Shown: positions 1-7,000 of the stretch, in pieces
Layout of the letters: each line of letters begins with the position of its first letter
Numbering within the stretch: position 1 is the first letter of the stretch
NCBI GenBank assembly: GCA_021779775.1
Contig: JAJYAB010000042.1
Coordinates: 1-10,394, forward strand
Length of the DNA: 10,394 nt
Direction of reading: 5' to 3'
DNA from: Actinomycetes bacterium
GTDB lineage: Bacteria; Actinomycetota; Acidimicrobiia; Acidimicrobiales; UBA8190
Notes under the pieces: model-generated
Seen by the model: the letters and a program-made list of their open reading frames with translations, nothing else
Database searches by the model: none
Told to the model about the DNA's origin: nothing
Made by a program: the position numbers and the translations under genes

Positions 1-1138
1 CATGGCCCTGTCCGAGCGAAAGCACCCCGGCAACCATTGCCAGCGCCCCAAAGCACTGGAGCCGCCGGTCGTGGCGCCACACCGACCACGACCCGGCCGC
101 CACGGCGACCGCACCGGAGCCGAGATAGCCCACGTTCGGCAGCGCCGCCCCCTGGTAGCCCCCGAAGTGGCGCATCAGCCCGGCCAGGGACGCCGCCGGC
201 TGGGCATGGACGAGCCCGGCCACCGTGGTGCCGAACCGCCCCAAGCCGCCGTTCGACCAGATCGGGCCGGACAGGTGGGCCGGTCCGAGGCGCCAGAACC
301 ACAGCGGGTATGCCAGCACGGCTGCCGAGAGCACCGCCGCCACGACCAAGCCGCGGGCCACGCGTGAGGCGGCGGACCGCAACGTCTCGGGGGATCGGAG
401 CGCCGACCACCCTGCCAGCACGACCAGGGCGGCGGCACCGGTCATGGCCATCACCAGCAGCAGCTCGGTGCTGAGGAAGAACTCGACGACGCCCAGCAGG
501 GCCAGCAGGGCGCCGTCGACGGTGGGCGAGCGCCGGCGGCCGGCCAGCAGGTCGTGGAGGACGCCGACCGCCAATGGCGGAACGGCGAGCACGGCGAAAT
601 TCAGCTGGTTGTACGCCAGCTCGGTCACGGCGAAGGGCGACAGCCCGTAGAGCAAGCCACCCACGAAGGCCACCAGCTCCAGCCGGACCCAGCGGCGCAG
701 CAGCACGTACATGGCGGCGGACGACAGCACCGGAGCCAGGGTCAGCGCGACGTTCATAGCGGCCACCGGCCCGAAGACCGCCGTGACCGGTGAGAGGACG
801 ACGCCAGCCAGCAGCACGCTCGTGTCGTTCAAGAGATTGATGCCCGTCGGGTGGAAGAGCGAGGGGGAGAAAAACAGGTTGTGGCCGTGGGCCAGGGCCG
901 CCACCGGCCACTCGAAGAACCAGATGAACCGGGCCGCGTCGCCGCAGCCGCAGGTGGTCACCGATGTCGGGTGGGTCGACCACACCGGCCACCACACGGC
1001 GATCGCGACGGCGAGGTACACAGCCGATGCGGCGACGGTGCCACGCCGCATCCTGGCCGGGGGGGAGGCAGGACCAGCGCAACGGCCCGTGGCGCGCAGC
1101 AGCTCGGGACTGCTCGGGACGCGACCGGCAGCCGTCAT
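1..1138 (-). CDS. GT-C-like polytopic membrane protein, paralogue A (3' end beyond window)
   Basis: Seen: an open frame of 379 codons running off the left edge, so the C-terminal part is missing; about 260-280 residues if it matches its two paralogues at 3108 and 5015. After a basic N-terminus, the first membrane span lies at residues 35-52. It is followed by an outer loop with the motif CGCGD (C63, C65, D67), then HGHNLFFS (84-91) and LFHP (94-97). RRWV occurs at 148-151, followed by a series of hydrophobic spans. This layout, with an acidic residue in the first outer loop of a many-span protein, is that of GT-C glycosyltransferases using polyprenyl-phosphate sugars; the exact family is uncharacterised to my knowledge. 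ATG at 1138 is chosen because it overlaps a minicistron stop as ATGA; ATG at 1051, just before the first span, is the alternative. It lies downstream of the AftB-like gene on the same strand, probably in one operon. Confidence 0.85.
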   Translation of the reverse strand, partial: MTAAGRVPSSPELLRATGRCAGPASPPARMRRGTVAASAVYLAVAIAVWWPVWSTHPTSVTTCGCGDAARFIWFFEWPVAALAHGHNLFFSPSLFHPTGINLLNDTSVLLAGVVLSPVTAVFGPVAAMNVALTLAPVLSSAAMYVLLRRWVRLELVAFVGGLLYGLSPFAVTELAYNQLNFAVLAVPPLAVGVLHDLLAGRRRSPTVDGALLALLGVVEFFLSTELLLVMAMTGAAALVVLAGWSALRSPETLRSAASRVARGLVVAAVLSAAVLAYPLWFWRLGPAHLSGPIWSNGGLGRFGTTVAGLVHAQPAASLAGLMRHFGGYQGAALPNVGYLGSGAVAVAAGSWSVWRHDRRLQCFGALAMVAGVLSLGQGH

Positions 1139-1204
1139 GTCAGTACAGCCGTCATGTCAGTACAGCCGTCATGTCAGTACAGCCGTCATGTCAGTACAGC
1201 CGTC
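1129..1204. repeat. 17-bp tandem repeat, 4.5 copies, at a gene junction
   Basis: Four perfect copies of CAGCCGTCATGTCAGTA (1129-1145, 1146-1162, 1163-1179, 1180-1196) are followed by an 8-base partial copy (1197-1204). On the minus strand the unit reads TACTGACATGACGGCTG, which contains TGA, one base, then ATG. The copy nearest the AftB-like gene supplies that gene's stop (1193-1191). The copy farthest from it supplies the ATG of the next gene (1138). The flanking 8-base direct repeat GACGGCTG suggests how the array grew: by slippage or unequal exchange across a junction that originally had a single unit. The copies are identical, which implies recent expansion or ongoing homogenisation. Confidence 0.97.
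1135..1189 (-). other. Chain of three overlapping 6-codon minicistrons (MTAVLT)
   Basis: Each ATG inside the 17-bp repeat (1189, 1172, 1155) opens a 6-codon frame encoding MTAVLT. Each frame ends in a TGA that overlaps the ATG of the next copy in the form ATGA. Each minicistron spans 21 bases including its stop; minus the 4-base overlap this gives the 17-base period. The AftB-like stop at 1193-1191 is one base before the first ATG. The last minicistron stop (1137-1135) overlaps the ATG of the following gene at 1138. The arithmetic is read directly from the sequence. That ribosomes reinitiate along the chain is inference. No Shine-Dalgarno-like run precedes any of these ATGs, so reinitiation by terminating ribosomes would be the only evident route. 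Confidence 0.4.
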
Positions 1205-3038
1205 TGCCACGATGGCGCGCCCCGTCGCATAATTGGCGTTCGGCGACCACCGGATCAGAACTGAAAGACATGGTGGTGTACGTCCAGGAGTGCACCATGT
1301 CCGACAGGAACCGCGCCGGCGTCAAAGGCGCGGTGATGGCGCCCAGATAGGGGCGCAGCGATCCGCAGGACAGCGCTGCCCGGGCGGCCGCGACGTCACG
1401 ACCGCCGGCACCGGGCGCTCGTGCCCCGTCGCCGGCCACACCGAAGCGAGCCACCATCCACGCCGGGCCGATCTCCTTCTCGTGGCCCGGGCGCCCGTGG
1501 ACGGGCACGGTGACATGGCTCCCGATCGGATTGGCCAATGAGAACGTGTCGAACAGATAGACGTTCGGGCCCACCAGGTCGCCGATGACCCCGATGGCCG
1601 GCACGTTGACCACCAGGCGCACCGGCAACGCGGTCGATGCGGGCACGGCCTTCGATACCACGACCGGCGCGTACGGGTCGACGATCACCAGCATGCGCTG
1701 GCTCCCGGGCCGAAGATGGTCGGCGGTCCTGGCGAGGAGGGTTCCTGCCCTGCCGGAGAGCGCCCTGCGGTAGTCCGCCGTCGTGACGGGATGCGCGACG
1801 CCCGTGGCGGCGACCCAGTTGTTGCGTTCGTTGGAGATGAAGACGACGTGGGGGTCGAGGCTGCCGGTCGTCGCCCCGTAGCGCAGCCAGCCGACGCAGA
1901 CCACCGCCCATGCGGCGATCCCGACCAGCGGGATAACCATCACGGAGCGAATCTGGCGTGCCGAAGCGGAAAGGGGCAGGCAGATCCCGAAGAACGCGGG
2001 CAGAAGCAGCCGGGCATGCATGTAGTCGCCACCGACGAAGACCACGTACACGAGATCGGTCATCCCGGCGACGATGGGGGTGACGACCAGGAGCACGCCC
2101 ATCCGGTCACCGGCCCGCCACCAGGTGACGGTCCGCGATCCCGACACTCCCAGTGCCAGCGCCAACGGGACCCACAACCAGTACGGGCCGATGAAATTCC
2201 ACAGGTAGACGAATCCTTGGGACCACCATGACGAACCTGCGGTCTTGGCCAGACCGGTATTGGGCACGAGCAGCGCGTAGTAGCCCATCCGGAACACCTG
2301 GTAGGCCAAGGGGAGGGCGAGCGCCGCCAGGACGGGAATGCCAAACTGGCGCCAGCGCCCGTGCCGGCGCCCCCCCCGGCCCGCAGCGCCAACCGCCACC
2401 AGCAGGGCGACGACGAACACCGCGGAGGCCGGAACCAGCTCTGGCCGGATCAGTGGCCCCAGGCCCATGATGACCGCTGCACCGAGCACACGGCGCCGCC
2501 GCTCGTGGACGCCGATCAGCGCCATCGTCGACAGGGCGATCCAGAGGAACACCATGGACATCTCGAGCCCGGACGTGGCGAACTCCCACACCCCCGCGAC
2601 CGACGACACGATCAGCAGCCCGATGGGCAGCACCACCGCGTCCCCTCGCGACGAGCCGAGCCGATGGACCGCCGCACCGCCGCAGGCGAATGCTGCTGCA
2701 GTGCAGGCCAGGCCCAGCACCACCGAGAGCCACGCCACGGTGACAAAGGGCACGGCAGCTCGCATGACGACGAGGCAGGCCACCCAGAGCGGATCCGAGT
2801 CGACCTCGACACGCTCACCCACGTTGAAGACGGGGCCATGGCCTGCCAGCAGGTTGTGGACGATCCTGAAGTCGATGAACGCGTCCTCGTCCACCCAGCG
2901 GTACGCCCACGCACCCGCGAGGACGATGACGAGCGGGACCAGCCACGGCCACCAGGCGGGCAACCAGCGGGACCGCTGCCACCGAGGCGGTACGGCGATC
3001 GGGCGACCGGCATCCGATGCGTCGCCCATCGGGTCCAT
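1191..3038 (-). CDS. AftB-like GT-C glycosyltransferase (terminal arabinofuranosyltransferase family)
   Basis: Seen: 615 residues, close to mycobacterial AftB (about 630). After the first span (31-47) comes DEDAFIDFR (50-58), the acidic first-outer-loop motif expected of GT-C enzymes. It is followed by NLLAGHGPVFNVGERVEV (62-79), RPE (198-200), VPNTGLAKTA (258-267), GGDYMHARLLLP (336-347), SLANPIGSH (500-508) and RPGHEK (516-521). A soluble C-terminal part contains CGSLRPYLGAITAPLTP (558-574). Known: relatives move arabinofuranose from decaprenyl-phosphoarabinose onto cell-wall arabinan outside the membrane. Inferred: this protein adds a sugar from a polyprenyl-phosphate donor to an envelope glycan; donor and acceptor are unproven. 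ATG 3038 is used; ATG 3029 (MGDAS) is almost equally good, and neither has a strong ribosome site. The stop lies inside the 17-bp repeat. A run of eight G (minus strand) codes for residues around 219-224. Confidence 0.85.
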   Translation of the reverse strand: MDPMGDASDAGRPIAVPPRWQRSRWLPAWWPWLVPLVIVLAGAWAYRWVDEDAFIDFRIVHNLLAGHGPVFNVGERVEVDSDPLWVACLVVMRAAVPFVTVAWLSVVLGLACTAAAFACGGAAVHRLGSSRGDAVVLPIGLLIVSSVAGVWEFATSGLEMSMVFLWIALSTMALIGVHERRRRVLGAAVIMGLGPLIRPELVPASAVFVVALLVAVGAAGRGGRRHGRWRQFGIPVLAALALPLAYQVFRMGYYALLVPNTGLAKTAGSSWWSQGFVYLWNFIGPYWLWVPLALALGVSGSRTVTWWRAGDRMGVLLVVTPIVAGMTDLVYVVFVGGDYMHARLLLPAFFGICLPLSASARQIRSVMVIPLVGIAAWAVVCVGWLRYGATTGSLDPHVVFISNERNNWVAATGVAHPVTTADYRRALSGRAGTLLARTADHLRPGSQRMLVIVDPYAPVVVSKAVPASTALPVRLVVNVPAIGVIGDLVGPNVYLFDTFSLANPIGSHVTVPVHGRPGHEKEIGPAWMVARFGVAGDGARAPGAGGRDVAAARAALSCGSLRPYLGAITAPLTPARFLSDMVHSWTYTTMSFSSDPVVAERQLCDGARHRGRRLY

Positions 3039-3039
3039 T

Positions 3040-3055
3040 ATGACCCAGAGGTCAT
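3040..3055. promoter_or_regulatory. Perfect inverted repeat, candidate operator in divergent gap
   Basis: The sequence ATGACC, four bases (CAGA), then GGTCAT forms a perfect 6-4-6 palindrome. It begins two bases upstream of the leftward gene's ATG (3038) and within the 69-base gap separating the divergent genes. Size and placement suit a dimeric repressor site. On the minus strand, CATAAT (3037-3042) resembles a -10 box and overlaps the palindrome edge, which would put transcription start near ATG 3029 and make a leaderless message; the matching -35 is poor. No regulator gene is visible in the window. A 6-base arm can occur by chance, so the role is tentative. Confidence 0.35.
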
Positions 3056-3077
3056 CTGCACCGTCCCTCTGCGCTTC

Positions 3078-3081
3078 GAGG
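3078..3081 (+). promoter_or_regulatory. Ribosome binding site (GAGG) for leader frame
   Basis: GAGG lies six bases before ATG 3088, a good Shine-Dalgarno match and spacing. ATG 3108 of the first rightward gene has only AGGA (3094-3097) at a ten-base spacing. The better site therefore serves the short leader frame, not the long gene directly. Confidence 0.4.
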
Positions 3082-3087
3082 CACCCG

Positions 3088-3111
3088 ATGGCCAGGACCG
3101 ACGTCCGATGA
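3088..3111 (+). CDS. Possible 7-codon leader peptide (MARTDVR) coupled to next gene
   Basis: ATG 3088 opens a frame of seven codons, MARTDVR, whose TGA (3109-3111) overlaps the ATG of the membrane protein gene at 3108 as ATGA. It is preceded by GAGG at suitable spacing. The arrangement would let ribosomes load at the leader and reinitiate at the long gene. Two of its seven codons encode arginine, but there is no run of one amino acid and no obvious attenuator hairpin, so classical amino-acid attenuation is not supported. It could also be chance, since short frames are common in GC-rich DNA. No function is assigned to the peptide itself. Confidence 0.3.
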   Translation: MARTDVR

Positions 3112-5018
3112 GCGCAGCGACGACAGGCCTGCCAGCAGTCCTGCGCCCGCCCGCCTGGCGCAGGATCGCCCGGAGCATCCCGGCGCGCCACGGCCTGGCA
3201 GGTTCGGGAGCCGTATACCTGCTCCTGTCGGCTGGCTTGTGGTGGCACATCTGGCTCCACCCGTCGACGGTGACCACCTGCGGATGCGGGGACGCTGCGC
3301 TCACCCTGTGGGTGCTCGAATGGCCGGCCTATGCCCTGGCCCACGGCCACAACCTGTTCTTCTCCACCTCGCTCTTCCACCCCATCGGCATCAACATGGC
3401 GCCGAACTCGCTGGCCCTCGGCACGGTGCTCGCACCCGTGACGTGGCTGTTCGGGCCGGTGACGACCATGAACGCCGTCGACGTGCTGTCACCGGCGCTG
3501 TCGGCGCTGTCGATGTGCTACCTGCTCCGACGGTGGGTGACCTGGCGACCGGCAGCCTTCGCCGGCGGGCTGCTCTTCGGCTTCTCCCCGTTCGCCCTGG
3601 GAAGCCTTGCCCTCGCCCATCCCAATTTTGGCCTCCTTGCCGTTCCTCCGCTCATCGTCGCCTGCATCGACGAGCTCGTGGTCCGGCGGGTTCGCCGCCG
3701 CGCCTTCACTGGTGCGGTGCTCGGGGTCCTGCTCGCCGTCGAGCTCTTCATCAGCGTGGAGGTGCTGGCGCTCATCGCACTGTCGTGCATGCTGGCAGCG
3801 GCGTGCTGGGCGGTGGTCGCAGCGACGAGAGACCCGAGGCGCCTGGCGCATCACGTGGCGGCTGTCATGCCGGGCCTGGCGGTGACCGCCGGCGTGGACA
3901 TCGTGCTGCTGGCATACCCGCTGTGGTTCTTCTTCGCCGGCCCTGCCCACCTGACCGGCAGGGTGTGGCCGGGGGCACCGCCCGGCACGGTGGCCGCCAC
4001 GCCGGCCGGGTTCGTCGGCGGCTCCATCTCCCCGGCACTGGTGGGCATCATGCGGCTGTTCGGCGGGTACCAGGGCCCTGCGCTGCCGCCACTTTCGTTC
4101 CTCGGGTACGGGTTGGTCGTCGTGGTCGTGGTGGGCCTAACCGTGTTCCGCCGTGACGGTCGGGCCATGTTCTTCGGGGCGACCGGGCTCGTGGCGGCAG
4201 CGCTGTCCCTCGGCGTCGGGAACGGGTACTGGGCGCCGTGGCGCCTCTTCGTCCACATTCCGGTGCTCGTCAACGTGGTGCCGGTCAACATCTCCGTCGT
4301 CACCGACTTCTGCGCCTCGGTAGTGCTGGGCATCGTGGTCGGCCATGTCCAAGCCCGGGTCGCCGGTCGTGCAGGACCGGTGACAGAGCGACGCCCGGTC
4401 GCCACCTCGCCTGCGGATCCGCCGGAGGAAGCCATCGAGGCCCCGGAGCACCGGCGACATCGCCGGAGATCCGCGTTGGCCGGGACCGCCGTGGCGGTGG
4501 CCGCTCTCGCTCCGGTCGCCGGTGCCCTGTGGCCCAACATGCCGATGACGGTACGTCCTGTGGTGGTGCCCCGGTGGTTCGCCGTGGTGGCGCCACACCT
4601 GCGTCCCGGCCAGGTGGTGTTGCCCTATCCCGAGTCGTTCGGAGGGATCCAGTCGTCCATGGCATGGCTGGCACTCGCCGGCAGCAGCTACTCGATGCCC
4701 GGCGGTGGCGGACCAGGTGTGGTGGCTGCACGCGCCGGATCCGTCCGACGCGGCTACGAGCTCCTCGCCCAGGCGTCGTACCCGCTCAGCCCTCCCCCGG
4801 CGCTCGATCCGGGCAACATCGGCGCCGTGCGGCGCGCCCTGTCGACGTGGGGCGTCACGACGATCGTCGTCCCCGACGAGGCAGCTCTCCCGAGCTACGA
4901 CCGGGGACGGTCGACGGCCTATGCCGTGGGGTTGTTCACCGCTGTGGTCGGGAGCCCCCCGTCGCTCCAGGAGCACGCATGGGTGTGGACCCGGGTGCGT
5001 GCCGCTCCTGCTCGATGA
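3108..5018 (+). CDS. GT-C-like polytopic membrane protein, paralogue B
   Basis: Seen: 636 residues with roughly eleven or twelve hydrophobic spans. The first is at 34-50, followed by an outer loop with CGCGD (C58, C60, D62), HGHNLFFS (79-86) and LFHP (89-92). LLRRWVTW (139-146) and GFSPF (158-162) come next, then GGYQGPALP (319-327). A charged, probably cytoplasmic loop (about 414-455) precedes the last span. The C-terminal portion (about 475-636) is soluble and probably outside; it carries PRWFAVV (488-494) and SMPGGGGPG (529-537). It aligns along its length with the proteins starting at 1138 and 5015. GT-C architecture suggests a polyprenyl-phosphate-dependent sugar transferase acting at the outer membrane face, but substrate and reaction are unknown. 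ATG 3108 is supported by an ATGA overlap with a leader frame and by the paralogue alignment. Its stop overlaps the next gene by four bases, implying coupled translation. Confidence 0.92.
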   Translation: MSAATTGLPAVLRPPAWRRIARSIPARHGLAGSGAVYLLLSAGLWWHIWLHPSTVTTCGCGDAALTLWVLEWPAYALAHGHNLFFSTSLFHPIGINMAPNSLALGTVLAPVTWLFGPVTTMNAVDVLSPALSALSMCYLLRRWVTWRPAAFAGGLLFGFSPFALGSLALAHPNFGLLAVPPLIVACIDELVVRRVRRRAFTGAVLGVLLAVELFISVEVLALIALSCMLAAACWAVVAATRDPRRLAHHVAAVMPGLAVTAGVDIVLLAYPLWFFFAGPAHLTGRVWPGAPPGTVAATPAGFVGGSISPALVGIMRLFGGYQGPALPPLSFLGYGLVVVVVVGLTVFRRDGRAMFFGATGLVAAALSLGVGNGYWAPWRLFVHIPVLVNVVPVNISVVTDFCASVVLGIVVGHVQARVAGRAGPVTERRPVATSPADPPEEAIEAPEHRRHRRRSALAGTAVAVAALAPVAGALWPNMPMTVRPVVVPRWFAVVAPHLRPGQVVLPYPESFGGIQSSMAWLALAGSSYSMPGGGGPGVVAARAGSVRRGYELLAQASYPLSPPPALDPGNIGAVRRALSTWGVTTIVVPDEAALPSYDRGRSTAYAVGLFTAVVGSPPSLQEHAWVWTRVRAAPAR

Positions 5019-7000
5019 CCGTCGGCACCATTGCGGCGCGACCCGCTCGACCGCACCAGGCCACCGCGGCGGCTGCCGCGCTCTACCTGGTGGCGTCGTG
5101 CACCGTGTGGTGGCACGCCTGGAGCAGCGGACCAGGAACCACCATGACCTGTGCCTGCACCGATGCCGGGCGGACGATGTGGTATCTGGCATGGTCGGCC
5201 TCGGCGATCCTCCACGGGCACGACCTGTGGTACTCGACGCTGCTGTTCCATCCTCGCGGGTTCAACGTGCTGACCGATACCAGCATCCTGGCGCTGGGTG
5301 CGGTGATGACCCCGGTCACCTGGGTCTTCGGGCCGGTGGTGAGCATGAACACCATCTCGACACTCACCCCCGTGCTGTCGGGGCTGTCGATGTTCTGGTT
5401 ACTGCGCCGATGGGTGCGGTGGACGCCCGCTGCGTTCCTCGGTGGCCTGTTCTTCGGCTTCTCCCCGTTCGTCGTCGTCCAGCTCGCGTACGGATGGGTC
5501 AACCTGGCGTTCGTCGCCCTGCTGCCGGCCATGGTCGGGTGCATCGACGAGATCCTGGTCCGCCAGCGGGTCCGGCCGGCGAAGGTGGGGATCGTGCTCG
5601 CAGCGCTCGCCACGGCCCAATTCTTCGTCAGCAGCGAGATGCTGCTCATCGCCGCGGTTACCGGCGTCGTCGCAGCGGTGGCGCTCGCTGCCTACTGGGC
5701 GGTACGTGACCTGCCCACGATGCGTCGCCAGCTGCCGTACGCATGGCGCGCCGGGGCGATCGCCATGGCGACGTCGGGCGCCCTGCTGGCCCTGCCTGCC
5801 TGGTATTTCCTGGCTGGCCCCGGCCATCTCCACGGAGCCCTGTGGTCGACGTCGATCCCCGGAGATCTCGGGAACGTCTGGGGGAACTTCTGGAGCCACA
5901 CGGGGCATTGGGGCCCCGTCACCTCGGCCCAGCTCGCCCGGGCAGCCCCGACGCTCGGCGGTTACGCGGGGGCTCCGCTGCCGTCGCCCTCGTTCCTCGG
6001 GGTCGGCCTCATCGTCATCGTCGGCATCGGCATCACGTGGTGGCGATCCGACCGGCGGCTCTGGCTGTTCGGCACCGTGGCGCTCGTCGCCGCCGTCCTC
6101 TCGCTGCGGGTAGGTGCCCGACGGACGGGCGCATGGTCCCTATTCGTCCACTTGCCGGTGTTCGACAACGTCGTCCAGTCACGGTTCGCCGGAGCGGTCG
6201 ACCTCTGTGCCGCCGTCATGATCGGAATGATCGTCGACCATTGCCGGTGGTGGCCCGGCAGCCGGCCGGCGACACCCTGGGGCGCCGTCGACCGGCGCGG
6301 GCGGTTCCGCGCCGCCAGTGCGGCGACACGGGCGCTGCTCGCCGGGACGCTGTCCATCGCTGCGGGGGTTGGCGCGCTCGCCCCGAACATCCCGCTGACG
6401 ATGCAAGCCATCGTCGAACCACGGTGGTTCGCCACCGTTGGACGCCATCTGCCTCCGCACCACGTCGTCATGGCATATCCGTATGCGACGGCGGACTCGC
6501 AGTCGTCGCTGGTCTGGCAGGCGCTCGACGGGCTGCGGTTCTCGATGCCCGGCGGCGGCGGCCCGTCGGGCACGGCAGCCCGGAACCCTTCGAAGGGCGA
6601 CGCTGTCCTTCGGGCCGCCTCGTTGCCGTTCGGCCCGGCGCCCGCCCTATCCGCCGGCGACCTCGTCGCGGTCAGGCGTGCCATGGCGGCATGGCGAGTG
6701 GACATCGTCGTGGTCCCCGGGGACCGCCACCTCCACCGGTTCGACCGCGGGCGGGGACCGAGCTTCGGGGTCGGCTTCTTCACCGCCGTCTTCGGGCAGC
6801 CGCCACGACCGCAGGCTGGAGCGTGGGTGTGGGATCCCCGACCCGACGCCGCTCCACCATCCCCCGTCACCTCCGGGGCCTTCGGCGCGTGCACCGGCGG
6901 GGCGCCGGTGCAGCGCCCGGCAGCCGGACTGGCCGTCGCGCGCTGCGTATTGGCGGCGTCGGCCACGGGATCCGCACCCGACTCCCGGCGGGGCGGCTGA
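5015..7000 (+). CDS. GT-C-like polytopic membrane protein, paralogue C, with C-terminal extension
   Basis: Seen: 661 residues, starting at an ATG that overlaps the previous stop as ATGA and lacks its own ribosome site, so translation is probably coupled. The motifs match paralogues A and B: first span at 19-35, then CACTD (C46, C48, D50) in place of CGCGD, HGHDLWYS (67-74), LFHP (77-80), LLRRWVRW (129-136) and GFSPF (148-152). In the soluble tail, PRWFATV (469-475) and SMPGGGGPSG (510-519) occur. It differs from B by a longer loop at about 280-312 and by about 50 extra residues after AWVWD (603-607). That extension contains two cysteines (C626, C644). The stop codon lies inside the first copy of the 16-bp tandem repeat. 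The family role is inferred as an extracytoplasmic glycan-building sugar transferase of GT-C type; the substrate is unknown. Confidence 0.92.
   Translation: MTVGTIAARPARPHQATAAAAALYLVASCTVWWHAWSSGPGTTMTCACTDAGRTMWYLAWSASAILHGHDLWYSTLLFHPRGFNVLTDTSILALGAVMTPVTWVFGPVVSMNTISTLTPVLSGLSMFWLLRRWVRWTPAAFLGGLFFGFSPFVVVQLAYGWVNLAFVALLPAMVGCIDEILVRQRVRPAKVGIVLAALATAQFFVSSEMLLIAAVTGVVAAVALAAYWAVRDLPTMRRQLPYAWRAGAIAMATSGALLALPAWYFLAGPGHLHGALWSTSIPGDLGNVWGNFWSHTGHWGPVTSAQLARAAPTLGGYAGAPLPSPSFLGVGLIVIVGIGITWWRSDRRLWLFGTVALVAAVLSLRVGARRTGAWSLFVHLPVFDNVVQSRFAGAVDLCAAVMIGMIVDHCRWWPGSRPATPWGAVDRRGRFRAASAATRALLAGTLSIAAGVGALAPNIPLTMQAIVEPRWFATVGRHLPPHHVVMAYPYATADSQSSLVWQALDGLRFSMPGGGGPSGTAARNPSKGDAVLRAASLPFGPAPALSAGDLVAVRRAMAAWRVDIVVVPGDRHLHRFDRGRGPSFGVGFFTAVFGQPPRPQAGAWVWDPRPDAAPPSPVTSGAFGACTGGAPVQRPAAGLAVARCVLAASATGSAPDSRRGG

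Noticed and set aside
1129..1204. The 17-bp array as a CRISPR array or a plasmid iteron origin.
   Set aside because: There are no spacers between copies, no cas or rep genes nearby, and the copies coincide with a stop/start junction of an operon.
2361..3107. A long open stretch upstream of and in frame with paralogue B.
   Set aside because: It is antisense to the AftB-like gene, is rich in R, P, H and Q, has no family motifs and makes no sense ahead of the first membrane span. High GC keeps the opposite frames open.
3039..3380. An in-frame upstream extension of the AftB-like gene, starting with MEERGGEEQVVAVGQG.
   Set aside because: It runs antisense through the start of paralogue B. A similar sequence appears opposite paralogue A (from 851), but only because the two paralogues resemble each other on the coding strand.
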